NCBI GenBank assembly: GCA_020438185.1
Contig: JAGQVC010000030.1
Span: 1-9,978, forward strand
Direction: 5' to 3'
Length of the DNA: 9,978 nt
Origin: Bacteroidota bacterium
GTDB lineage: Bacteria; Bacteroidota; Bacteroidia; M30B66
The notes below the pieces were generated by a model, which worked only from the letters and a program-made list of their open reading frames with translations, was not told where the DNA came from and did not search any database. Position numbers and translations under genes: made by a program. How positions within the stretch are numbered: position 1 is the stretch's first letter; each line of letters starts with the position of its first letter. This document shows positions 1 to 6,909 of this stretch, piece after piece.

Positions 1-144
1 AAAAGTGAGGTAGAACCAGTTGCCGGCCATTTGAACTGATTCGCCAAGCATAAAATGCGTCTTCATCCAGAATTTTAGAATCTGGTCGGCAAGAAGAACC
101 AATAAAATAATAATGAGCGGTTTACGCACCTTTTTTACAGGCAT
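1..144 (-). CDS. lspA: Lipoprotein signal peptidase (signal peptidase II), N-terminal part only
   Basis: The first 48 codons are present; the gene runs off the left edge of the window. LspA is the inner-membrane aspartic peptidase that removes the signal peptide from diacylglyceryl-modified prolipoproteins. The visible part has a basic N-terminus (MPVKKVRK), a hydrophobic first membrane segment (about residues 9-19) and the conserved ADQ..K cluster at its end (D20, Q21, K24), followed by a periplasmic stretch reaching GNWFYLTF. This is the normal start of the family. The catalytic aspartates lie further downstream and cannot be checked. The ATG lies 9 nt after the stop of the DksA-like gene, with AAAGGG just upstream, so it is probably cotranscribed with that gene and ileS. 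The ileS-lspA neighbourhood is common in bacteria, which supports the call. Confidence 0.85.
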   Translation of the reverse strand, partial: MPVKKVRKPLIIILLVLLADQILKFWMKTHFMLGESVQMAGNWFYLTF

Positions 145-153
145 TTCTGCCCT

Positions 154-534
154 TTATTGCTGGTTTTTAGCTTCGATACTCAAAGTTGCATGAGGAACCA
201 CACGCAGACGCTCTTTCGGAATTAACTTACCGGTTACGCGGCAAATTCCATAGGTTTTGTTTTGAATACGAACTAAAGCAGCCTCCAGGTTTTCGATGAA
301 CTTTTTCTGACGGGCAGCAAGCTGACCGGTTTCCTCCTTCGACAACACATCAGAACCTTCTTCGAGCAACTTAAAAGTTGGCGAAGTATCATCGGTTCCG
401 TGATCATCCTTGTTTGAAAAAGCCGATTTCAGCAAATCATAATCGCGACGAGCCTCTTCCAGTTTGTTTTCAATTATTCCGCGAAACTCTTCCAGTTCCT
501 CGGTGCTGTATCTTGTTTTTTCCTGTTCACTCAT
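154..534 (-). CDS. DksA/TraR-family protein with degenerate zinc finger
   Basis: A 126-residue protein with the DksA/TraR layout: a charged helical coiled-coil region (about residues 10-92) and a C-terminal motif YGICRVTGKLIPKERL that ends in PHATLSIEA. DksA-type proteins enter the RNA polymerase secondary channel and adjust initiation, often with ppGpp. The usual four zinc cysteines (CxxC-x17-CxxC) read C98, T101, S119 and A122 here, so only one remains and zinc binding is unlikely. The acidic DxxDxA motif at the coiled-coil tip of E. coli DksA is also not apparent; the corresponding stretch is DDTSPTFKLLEEG. I therefore name the family but not the activity. The ATG is only 2 nt past the ileS stop (TGAACATG), so translation is probably coupled. 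It sits between ileS and lspA, an arrangement typical of Bacteroidota, and is likely expressed from the ileS promoter. Confidence 0.88.
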   Translation of the reverse strand: MSEQEKTRYSTEELEEFRGIIENKLEEARRDYDLLKSAFSNKDDHGTDDTSPTFKLLEEGSDVLSKEETGQLAARQKKFIENLEAALVRIQNKTYGICRVTGKLIPKERLRVVPHATLSIEAKNQQ

Positions 535-536
535 GT

Positions 537-3500
537 TCAGTTCAATTTTGTGATGGCTACAACGGTTGAAATTTCATCCGTGAGTTCTACGCCTGTACCC
601 TGAAGAATGGTTTCAGAATCAACCAGTTTCAGGTTGTCTCCAAGCGTTTCGGCGCAAATATAATTTTTATTGTTCTCGATTGCAGCGGTTATAGCCGGAT
701 GGTTTTGCACAATGATTTCAATACGGTCGGTAACCTCTAAGCCGCTGGTTTTGCGGATGTTCTGTATTTTATTCACAAGTTCACGGGCCAGACCTTCTTC
801 AATCAGCGCCTCGCTGAGGTTCACATCAAGCGCAACCGTATGCGCACCCTCGCTGGCAACCAGCCAACCCGGAATGTCATCCGTAAAGATTTCAACGTCA
901 TCAGGTCCAATCTCAAGTGTCTGGCCGTCAACCAGCAGACTGAACTTTCCATCACGCTGTAAAGCGCTGATATCGTGTGAGTTCATTTGTGAAATGCCTG
1001 CGGCAATGCCTTTCATCATCTTTCCGAACTTCGGCCCGAGTGCTTTAAAATCGGCTTTAATCCGTTTTTTAATTACTCCGCTTTCCTCTCCTACGTATTC
1101 CATATGCTTCACATTGGTTTCGGCAAGAATCAAAGCCTTTACCTCATCAAGCTGCTCGCGCACATGAGCATCAATTACCGGAACCAGCACCCTCGACAGA
1201 GGCTGGCGAACCCGGATATTCACTTTTTTGCGCAAACCAAGAATCATTGAAGTATAACGCTGGGCAAGCTCCATTCGTTCTTCCAGGTCAGAATTTATCC
1301 GGTTTTCATCGGCCGAAGGCCAAAAACTTAAATGAACGGAATTGCTGCCAGCATTGGCAGCCAGCAGGTTACGGTACAACCATTCTGCAAAAAAGGGCGA
1401 GAACGGACTCATGAGCCTCGACACAGTTTCGAGACAAGTATGCAAGGTTGAATACGCCGCAAGTTTGTCGGCATCGCTTTCGCTTTTCCAGAAACGACGG
1501 CGCCCTAAGCGCACGTACCAGTTGCTGAGCTGTTCCGAAACAAAATCTTCAATCATACGAAGCACCGGCGTAGGGTCGTAATCATCCATTTTGGCCGTAC
1601 AATCCTTTACCAGCGAGTTTAATCGCGACAATATCCAACGGTCCAGTTCCGGTCTTTCGGCTACCGCCGGAATTCCCTGCTGCGCAGGATTAAAACTATC
1701 GATATTGGCATAAAGTGCGAAAAAGGCGTAAGTGTTATAGAGTGTTCCGAAGAAACGACGCTGTACTTCGCGGATTCCCTCTTCGTTAAAACGAAGATTA
1801 TCCCAGGGCTGGGCATTCGAAATCATGTACCAGCGTGTGGCATCTGCACCGTAATTACTGAGCGTTTCGAATGGGTCGGCAGCGTTACCAAGTCGTTTAG
1901 ACATTTTATTGCCGTCTTTATCCAACACCAAACCATTGGAAACCACATTCTTAAAGGCAACCGAATCAAAACACATTGTTCCTATTGCATGCAATGTAAA
2001 AAACCAGCCTCGCGTTTGGTCAACACCTTCGGCAATAAAATCGGCCGGGTAGGATTGACGCTGATCAATCAATTCCCGGTTTTCGAAAGGATAATGCAGC
2101 TGAGCATAAGGCATTGCACCCGAATCAAACCACACATCAATCAGATCCGACTCACGGCGCATGGCTTTGCCCGTAGCCGAAACCAGAACAAAGTCATCAA
2201 CATAAGGCCTGTGCAGGTCGAACAAATTGTAGTTTTCCGAAGAATAATCGCCGGGAATAACCTTAGCCAGCGGATTTTCTTTCATTAATCCGGCTTTGAC
2301 CGATTTTTCAAGCTCTTCACGCAGCTGCGCAACCGAACCAATGCAGATTCTTTCAGAACCATCCTCTGTGCTCCAGATTGGAATCGGAATTCCCCAATAG
2401 CGGCTTCGGCTCAGGTTCCAGTCCTGCAGGTTTTCGAGCCAGTTTCCGAAACGACCGGTCCCCGTGCTTTCCGGTTTCCAGTGAATGGTTTTGTTTAATT
2501 CAATAAGCCTGTCCTTAACCGCGGTTGTTTTTATAAACCAGCTGTCGAGCGGATAGTAAAGTACCGGCTTATCGGTTCTCCAGCAATGCGGGTAGGTATG
2601 CTCGTATTTCTCAATCCTGAAAGCCTTGTTCTCAATTTTTAACTTAAGTCCGATACGTTCATCAACACTGAGGTATTTGTCCAGTTTGGGAATGATATTG
2701 CGGAGACGCTCCTGCTGCAGGGCAAGCTGCTCCGCCTTTTCGTCATCGCTCAGGTATTGCTCTTTAACAAATTCTCCGGCGAAGCCGAAAATTGTGTCTT
2801 CCACAACCGGCAGGAATTTTCCGCGTGTATCAACCAGCGTTAGCGAACCAATGCTGTGCTGCCGCGCAACCTTAAAGTCATCGGCACCAAAACTCGGAGC
2901 CGTATGTACGATTCCGGTACCGTCTTCGGTGGTAACAAAATCTCCTGTAATCACCTTAAATGCATCGCCATCAGTTGGTTGCGCATACGGAAGAAGCTGT
3001 TCATACCTCAAACCCGCCAGTTCAGAGCCCTTAAATGTGCCTGCAACCTCCCATGGAATTTGTTTGTCGCCGGCTTTGTAATCGCTGAGCGGCATTCCGG
3101 CCGCTGCGGCCGAAAAGTGGTTCGGAATGAGTGCCTCAGCCAAAATAACCGTTACAGGCTCGTGCGAGTACATGTTGTAGGTTCGAACCGCTGCGTAAGT
3201 GATGTTTGCTCCAACCGAAAGAGCCGTATTCGAAGGCAATGTCCACGGTGTGGTCGTCCAGGCCAGGAGGCGCAGATCTTCGTTGATGAGCGAACCAAAG
3301 ATTGAATTTGCCTTTTCGTCTTTAACCACCGTAAACTGAGCTACAATGGTTGAATCCTTAACATTTTTGTAAGTGCCGGGCATATTCAGCTCGTGAGAGC
3401 TGAGACCTGTTCCTGCTGCAGGCGAATAGGGTTGAATGGTATAACCTTTATAAATGAGGTTTTTATTGTAAAGCTCACTCAGTAAATACCAGACGCTTTC

Positions 3501-3968
3501 GATATATGCGTTTTCGTAGGTGATGTATGGATGATCCATGTCAACCCAGTAACCCATGCGGCGTGTGAGGTCGTTCCAGATATCGGTAAACTTCATCACC
3601 TCCTCGCGGCACTTGCGGTTGTATTCTTCAATAGTAATCGACTTCCCGATATCTTCCTTGGTGATTCCCAGTCGTTTTTCTACTCCAAGTTCTACGGGTA
3701 AACCATGAGTATCCCAGCCGGCCTTGCGTTTTACCTGAAAACCCTGCAGTGTTTTGTAGCGGCAAAACATATCCTTAATGGTGCGCGACATAACGTGGTG
3801 AATTCCGGGCAAACCATTGGCCGAAGGCGGACCTTCGTAGAATGTGAAGGGCTTGCCGGCGGGGCGTTCGTTAACCGAGCGTTCAAACACATTTTCCTTA
3901 TCCCACCATTCAAGTATTTCATCCGCTATCGCGGGAAGGTTGAGCTGCTTATATTCAGGGTATTGCAT
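537..3968 (-). CDS. ileS: Isoleucyl-tRNA synthetase, type 2 (IleRS2-like)
   Basis: A cytosolic class I enzyme that charges tRNA-Ile and hydrolyses mischarged Val. The protein is 1143 residues from the ATG at 3968, as expected for the long bacterial/eukaryote-like form. Landmarks: the signature region PPSANGLPGIHHV (47-59), where the HxGH motif reads G55-I56-H57-H58; the CP1 editing domain with WTTTPWT (237-243) and HTAPSFGADDF (355-365); the KMSKR loop (688-692); then the anticodon-binding domain and a C-terminal extension. That extension lacks the four-cysteine zinc module of E. coli-type IleRS, in line with type 2. An upstream in-frame TTG at 4001 would add 11 residues, but it lies inside a -7 promoter box, so ATG 3968 is preferred. 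It is the first gene of the operon with the DksA-like gene and lspA. Type 2 enzymes are often insensitive to mupirocin; that is family knowledge and not seen directly. Confidence 0.97.
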   Translation of the reverse strand: MQYPEYKQLNLPAIADEILEWWDKENVFERSVNERPAGKPFTFYEGPPSANGLPGIHHVMSRTIKDMFCRYKTLQGFQVKRKAGWDTHGLPVELGVEKRLGITKEDIGKSITIEEYNRKCREEVMKFTDIWNDLTRRMGYWVDMDHPYITYENAYIESVWYLLSELYNKNLIYKGYTIQPYSPAAGTGLSSHELNMPGTYKNVKDSTIVAQFTVVKDEKANSIFGSLINEDLRLLAWTTTPWTLPSNTALSVGANITYAAVRTYNMYSHEPVTVILAEALIPNHFSAAAAGMPLSDYKAGDKQIPWEVAGTFKGSELAGLRYEQLLPYAQPTDGDAFKVITGDFVTTEDGTGIVHTAPSFGADDFKVARQHSIGSLTLVDTRGKFLPVVEDTIFGFAGEFVKEQYLSDDEKAEQLALQQERLRNIIPKLDKYLSVDERIGLKLKIENKAFRIEKYEHTYPHCWRTDKPVLYYPLDSWFIKTTAVKDRLIELNKTIHWKPESTGTGRFGNWLENLQDWNLSRSRYWGIPIPIWSTEDGSERICIGSVAQLREELEKSVKAGLMKENPLAKVIPGDYSSENYNLFDLHRPYVDDFVLVSATGKAMRRESDLIDVWFDSGAMPYAQLHYPFENRELIDQRQSYPADFIAEGVDQTRGWFFTLHAIGTMCFDSVAFKNVVSNGLVLDKDGNKMSKRLGNAADPFETLSNYGADATRWYMISNAQPWDNLRFNEEGIREVQRRFFGTLYNTYAFFALYANIDSFNPAQQGIPAVAERPELDRWILSRLNSLVKDCTAKMDDYDPTPVLRMIEDFVSEQLSNWYVRLGRRRFWKSESDADKLAAYSTLHTCLETVSRLMSPFSPFFAEWLYRNLLAANAGSNSVHLSFWPSADENRINSDLEERMELAQRYTSMILGLRKKVNIRVRQPLSRVLVPVIDAHVREQLDEVKALILAETNVKHMEYVGEESGVIKKRIKADFKALGPKFGKMMKGIAAGISQMNSHDISALQRDGKFSLLVDGQTLEIGPDDVEIFTDDIPGWLVASEGAHTVALDVNLSEALIEEGLARELVNKIQNIRKTSGLEVTDRIEIIVQNHPAITAAIENNKNYICAETLGDNLKLVDSETILQGTGVELTDEISTVVAITKLN

Positions 3969-3998
3969 GAATTTCTGGCCTTTTTTTCTAAAGGGTTG

Positions 3999-4006
3999 CA
4001 AAGATA
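3999..4006 (-). promoter_or_regulatory. Probable -7 box of the ileS operon promoter
   Basis: On the minus strand the sequence reads TATCTTTG, a full match to the Bacteroidota -7 consensus TAnnTTTG. It would place the transcript start roughly at 3990-3995 and give a 5' leader of about 25 nt before ATG 3968. I found no good TTTG -33 box at the usual 17-21 nt spacing, so the call rests on the -7 element and its position. Confidence 0.5.
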
Positions 4007-4198
4007 TGAAATCGAACGGCTAATTCTTATGAGGTTCTATCCGCCGCAGGCGCGATAAAGACGAATGAACAAAATGAACCTGTTCCTTACAGGAGCCGGA
4101 TTAAAAAACGCTTAAAACGCCCGATTTTATTAACAATCCCGTGAAGAACCGCGGTTTTGAGCCGTGTATTGTTTTGTAAGGTTCGTCCGTTTTTAGGA

Positions 4199-4228
4199 TT
4201 TGCTTCCCACACTAAGCCTGTACCTTTG
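4199..4228 (+). promoter_or_regulatory. Bacteroidota primary-sigma promoter of the lipoprotein gene
   Basis: TTTG at 4199-4202 and TACCTTTG at 4221-4228 are separated by 18 nt, matching the -33/-7 promoter of the Bacteroidota primary sigma factor (TTTG, about 19 nt, TAnnTTTG). The transcript would start near 4233-4236, leaving a leader of about 30 nt that is A-rich and has no clear Shine-Dalgarno sequence, which is normal for this phylum. This is the best promoter in the window. Confidence 0.78.
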
Positions 4229-4265
4229 TTGCCGGAACTATACCTAAAACTCTAAAAAATCAATT

Positions 4266-5138
4266 ATGAAACGTCTGCTGATTTTAGCAATTGTTGCACT
4301 ATCGTTTGCCGGATGCCAAAGCAATGAGCCCAACCCGGAAATGGAAGCTCTTAAGCTTGAAAAAGAGCGTGTTGAACGCGAAGCCGCAAGCAAAGACTCA
4401 ACCATCAATTCTTTTATCGAATCGCTCAATGAAATTGAGGATAACCTGGCCCAGGTAAAACAAAAGCAGGGCGTTATTAAATCTTCGGCTGCCGAAGGCA
4501 CCGAACTTCAGGGAACAGCAAAAGATCGTATTAATGAAGATATTAACTTCATTAACGACCTGCTCGAAGAAAACAAGTCAAAGCTTGCATCTCTGCAATC
4601 GAAGCTTAAAAAATCGAACCTGAAAGTGTCAGAGCTCGAAAAAATGATCGAGCGCATGACAACTCAGTTACAGGAAAAAGATGCTGAAATTGCTTCACTT
4701 AAAGAGCAGCTGGCCGGAATGAACATTCAGATTACTGAATTGAATACTGCCGTTGCCGGACTTCAGACTGAAAGTGCTGCTAAAACCGAAGTAATTCAGC
4801 AAAAAACCGAAGCCCTGAATACTGCTTATTATGCTGTTGGAACGTTTAAAGAGCTTCGCGACAACAAAGTTGTTAGCAAGGAAGGTGGTTTCCTCGGACT
4901 TGGCCGTAAGAAAAGCCTGGCGGGCGACTTCAACGAAGAATACTTCACCAAGATTGATGTTTCTCAAATCAAATCAATTCCTGTTGGAGGAAAAGATGCA
5001 CGTGTGATTACAAACCACCCAAGCAGCTCTTACAAGCTTGAAATGGAAGGCAAGAAAATGGTGAAAAGCCTTACAATCACTAATCCTCAGAGCTTCTGGA
5101 GATCTTCAAAATACCTTGTGATTATCATTGACAAATAA
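4266..5138 (+). CDS. Coiled-coil lipoprotein, possibly of the Cbp1 adhesin-like family
   Basis: A 290-residue exported lipoprotein. The signal peptide has a basic start (MKR), a hydrophobic core and a lipobox (FAGC) with the lipidated Cys at 17. Residues about 25-190 are a long charged coiled coil rich in E, K, L and Q. A compact C-terminal domain follows with TAYYAVGTFKEL (187-198), SKEGGFLGLGR (204-214), YFTKIDVSQIKSIPV (227-241) and a hydrophobic tail, SKYLVIIIDK. From memory this C-terminal pattern recurs in Bacteroidota lipoproteins, some annotated as Cbp1-like collagen-binding glycoproteins; I cannot confirm this by search, and adhesion is only a possibility. D44-S45-T46 fits the Bacteroidota O-glycosylation motif D(S/T)(A/I/L/V/M/T). 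Only one acidic residue lies close to the Cys, so surface display is uncertain. It has its own promoter and terminator and looks monocistronic. The ATG is preferred because it directly precedes the signal peptide and suits the promoter. Confidence 0.85.
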   Translation: MKRLLILAIVALSFAGCQSNEPNPEMEALKLEKERVEREAASKDSTINSFIESLNEIEDNLAQVKQKQGVIKSSAAEGTELQGTAKDRINEDINFINDLLEENKSKLASLQSKLKKSNLKVSELEKMIERMTTQLQEKDAEIASLKEQLAGMNIQITELNTAVAGLQTESAAKTEVIQQKTEALNTAYYAVGTFKELRDNKVVSKEGGFLGLGRKKSLAGDFNEEYFTKIDVSQIKSIPVGGKDARVITNHPSSSYKLEMEGKKMVKSLTITNPQSFWRSSKYLVIIIDK

Positions 5139-5157
5139 TTGCTGATTATATGGTTTT

Positions 5158-5192
5158 AAAAAGCCCTGCAGAGGAATTCTGCAGGGCTTTTT
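5158..5192 (+). terminator. Intrinsic terminator of the lipoprotein gene
   Basis: A perfect 15-bp inverted repeat: the left arm at 5158-5172 (AAAAAGCCCTGCAGA) pairs with the right arm at 5178-5192, around the five-base loop GGAAT. The right arm ends in five Ts, followed by GTTTTATT. It lies about 20 nt after the stop codon. The A-rich left arm gives a T-run on the other strand too, so it could also stop leftward transcripts. It separates the lipoprotein gene from the next gene. Confidence 0.93.
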
Positions 5193-5366
5193 GTTTTATT
5201 ACTTAAGGCTTCGCTCAAGGACAATTTGTTCCGCCTCAAAATGTGATTCAGGGAATAGCGCGGGCAACAAAAAATTATTCTCTTTGCATCTAATAAAATG
5301 CACATGTGGTTTATATAAATTGAAACCGCCTGGTGAGAATTCAGTAAAAGGGTATCAACCGAATTT

Positions 5367-6680
5367 ATGAAATCGTTCAAAAGCTTGTTCCAAAGGCGTT
5401 TCGCAGGCTCAATACGGGTGTTGCTTATATTATTATCTGTAAATCAGGCCTTTGGTGCACACCCTGTATCTAATGCGCATTCGGAACAATTTCAGGAAAC
5501 GCCCTTTTTTCAAAGGGTTAAAATAAGTCTGGTTTCCAATATTCAATTGTACAACGAAACCCTGATTGCCTTTATAGAGGGTGCCACCGACGGGATGGAT
5601 GATCAGTATGATGCTGTAAAGCTGGATGGCAACACAAATATTTCGCTTTACAGTTATCTGGGTGAAGAACAAATGGCCATCCAGGCTTTGCCGCCACTTA
5701 GCAATGAACGGATTGTTGAACTCGGCATGAACTCTTCCGGAACGGGGCTCCACCAGCTGCGTCTTAGTCAGTTCGAGAACTTCCCCAATTCAGTTTTGAT
5801 TTACCTTGAAGATTTGCAGGAAGGAATTTCTGCCAATCTGCGTCTTAATGATATTTACACTTTTACGCCCGGTAGCATGAACCTGGAGCACCGCTTTAGG
5901 TTGCGATTTACCGCTCCAATGGATTTGGTTGCCATTCCGGCTGGCTGTGATCAGCAAAACGGCAGTCTTACTTTTTCCAACCCCTCGGCATTAAACATTG
6001 ATTATTCCCTGATTAATACAGCTAACAGTCAGGAAGTTTTTTCCGGAAACAGCTCAAACACCGAAATCCTGTTCGGGAATCTGGCCGGAAGTATTTACCA
6101 TCTGGAGATTTCAACAGGCGATGGTTACACATTTATTTTCGCTGTCGAAATTGAATCCACACAAAGCAATGGTGTTTTTGCCGGGGCGGGAAGTGCTACC
6201 ATCAGGCCCGGAGAAACCGTTCAGCTATATGCTGTTAGTGACGGGCCGGTTGACTGGTTTCTTTCTGATGGAACGCTGATGGGAAGCGGACCTGAGATTT
6301 CGTGGGTGTTTGAGCAGGCAGGGGTTTACGAGGTTCGCGCCGTTACAGGAAGCGGCGATTGTGGCTCAAGTGCTTTAATTAATGTTTATGTAACGCCCGA
6401 ACCGGCAACAGGGATTGATAACCTGGAAAAAAGAAACTGTATCATTTATCCGAATCCGGCGAGCGAATCGGCCCAGCTGCTGTTTGCCTCCGACTTAATA
6501 CCCGGAAATGTGCAGGTTAAAATGCACGACTTAAACGGTAAAGTTGTTTGGAATTGCACTGTTGAGGCGAATGCAAACAGTAAAATAAACATACCGCTTA
6601 AAGGACTCTCTTCAGGATTATTCGCCATAACGGTTAGTGGTGAACAATTTCAGTCAACCCTTAGGTTGTTAGTGGAATAG
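5367..6680 (+). CDS. Secreted protein with T9SS type A C-terminal sorting domain
   Basis: A 437-residue exported protein. The Sec signal peptide has a long basic n-region (with RR at 10-11), a hydrophobic core (about 16-24) and a probable cleavage after QAFG (residue 30). Residues about 48-182 resemble the beta-rich accessory module that often precedes sorting domains in large Bacteroidota surface proteins: FIEGATDGMDDQYDAVKLDG, then ALPPL, then VLIYLEDL and FRLRFT. Residues about 185-262 look like an Ig-like strand region, and about 268-343 like a PKD-type domain (PGETVQLYAV, WVFEQAGVYEVRAV). The C-terminus (about 358-437) is the T9SS type A domain: IIYPNPASES, then VKMHDLNGKVVW, then LKGLSSGLFAITV. 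Such proteins cross the outer membrane by the type IX system and are anchored or released after the tail is cut. No catalytic domain is visible, so a structural or binding role is inferred. No sure promoter was found in the upstream 170 bp; the only hint is a near-consensus TCTCTTTG at 5279-5286. Confidence 0.9.
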   Translation: MKSFKSLFQRRFAGSIRVLLILLSVNQAFGAHPVSNAHSEQFQETPFFQRVKISLVSNIQLYNETLIAFIEGATDGMDDQYDAVKLDGNTNISLYSYLGEEQMAIQALPPLSNERIVELGMNSSGTGLHQLRLSQFENFPNSVLIYLEDLQEGISANLRLNDIYTFTPGSMNLEHRFRLRFTAPMDLVAIPAGCDQQNGSLTFSNPSALNIDYSLINTANSQEVFSGNSSNTEILFGNLAGSIYHLEISTGDGYTFIFAVEIESTQSNGVFAGAGSATIRPGETVQLYAVSDGPVDWFLSDGTLMGSGPEISWVFEQAGVYEVRAVTGSGDCGSSALINVYVTPEPATGIDNLEKRNCIIYPNPASESAQLLFASDLIPGNVQVKMHDLNGKVVWNCTVEANANSKINIPLKGLSSGLFAITVSGEQFQSTLRLLVE

Positions 6681-6770
6681 GCTTCCGCCTGAATTGTTTT
6701 TTCAAATACAAAATAGCATCGCGGACAAATTTCCATGCATCTTATGGCAAGCTTGTATTTGTCTGTTTAT

Positions 6771-6789
6771 TTGGCCGTTTAACGGCCGA
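6771..6789. repeat. Short GC-rich inverted repeat (weak hairpin)
   Basis: TTGGCCGT and ACGGCCGA pair around the loop TTA (one G-T pair), about 90 nt after the stop of the T9SS protein gene. There is no T-run directly after the stem, only GATGTTTTC, so it is a poor intrinsic terminator. It could still be an RNA stem or a protein-binding palindrome. The rest of the 229-bp gap between the two genes holds no ORF that I can support. Confidence 0.35.
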
Positions 6790-6846
6790 TGTTTTCAAAA
6801 ATTTAATTCCAGAAACAAGCTTTGAAATCTGAGTGATTTGCATTTA

Positions 6847-6862
6847 TGTGATTTTAGTCACC
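6847..6862. promoter_or_regulatory. CRP/FNR-like palindromic operator upstream of the metallophosphoesterase gene
   Basis: TGTGA-TTTTAG-TCACC matches the classic CRP-family palindrome TGTGA-N6-TCACA in 9 of 10 fixed positions. It lies 47 nt before the ATG of the metallophosphoesterase gene, in a region where I see no good TTTG/TAnnTTTG promoter, which would suit an activator-dependent promoter. A chance match in non-coding DNA of this length is not negligible. The regulator and its ligand are unknown. Confidence 0.35.
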
Positions 6863-6909
6863 CGGCTTGCGCTTTTTTTTGGACATTTTGCGCTGATAAA
6901 GCCGAGTAA

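Noticed and set aside
3705..4058. Plus-strand ORF of 117 codons over the ileS start, and the many other ORFs opposite ileS, the metallophosphoesterase gene and pgk
   Set aside because: They lie opposite or in other frames of well-identified genes and have Ser/Cys/Arg-rich translations typical of shadow frames.
4079..4093. Hairpin CCTGT-TCCTT-ACAGG upstream of ileS
   Set aside because: Only five base pairs with no T-run; it also lies upstream of the predicted ileS transcript start.
4147..4156. Perfect 10-bp palindrome AACCGCGGTT in the divergent ileS/lipoprotein region
   Set aside because: Short, single, about 45 bp upstream of the -33 box, with no second copy or known consensus; chance is a sufficient explanation.
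5283..5322. TTTG at 5283 plus TATAAATTG at 5314 as a promoter for the T9SS gene
   Set aside because: The spacing is far too long for the Bacteroidota -33/-7 pair and the second box deviates from the consensus.
5156..5380. A 74-codon minus-strand ORF between the lipoprotein and T9SS genes
   Set aside because: It crosses the strong terminator and overlaps the start of the next gene; the protein shows no domain or credible composition.
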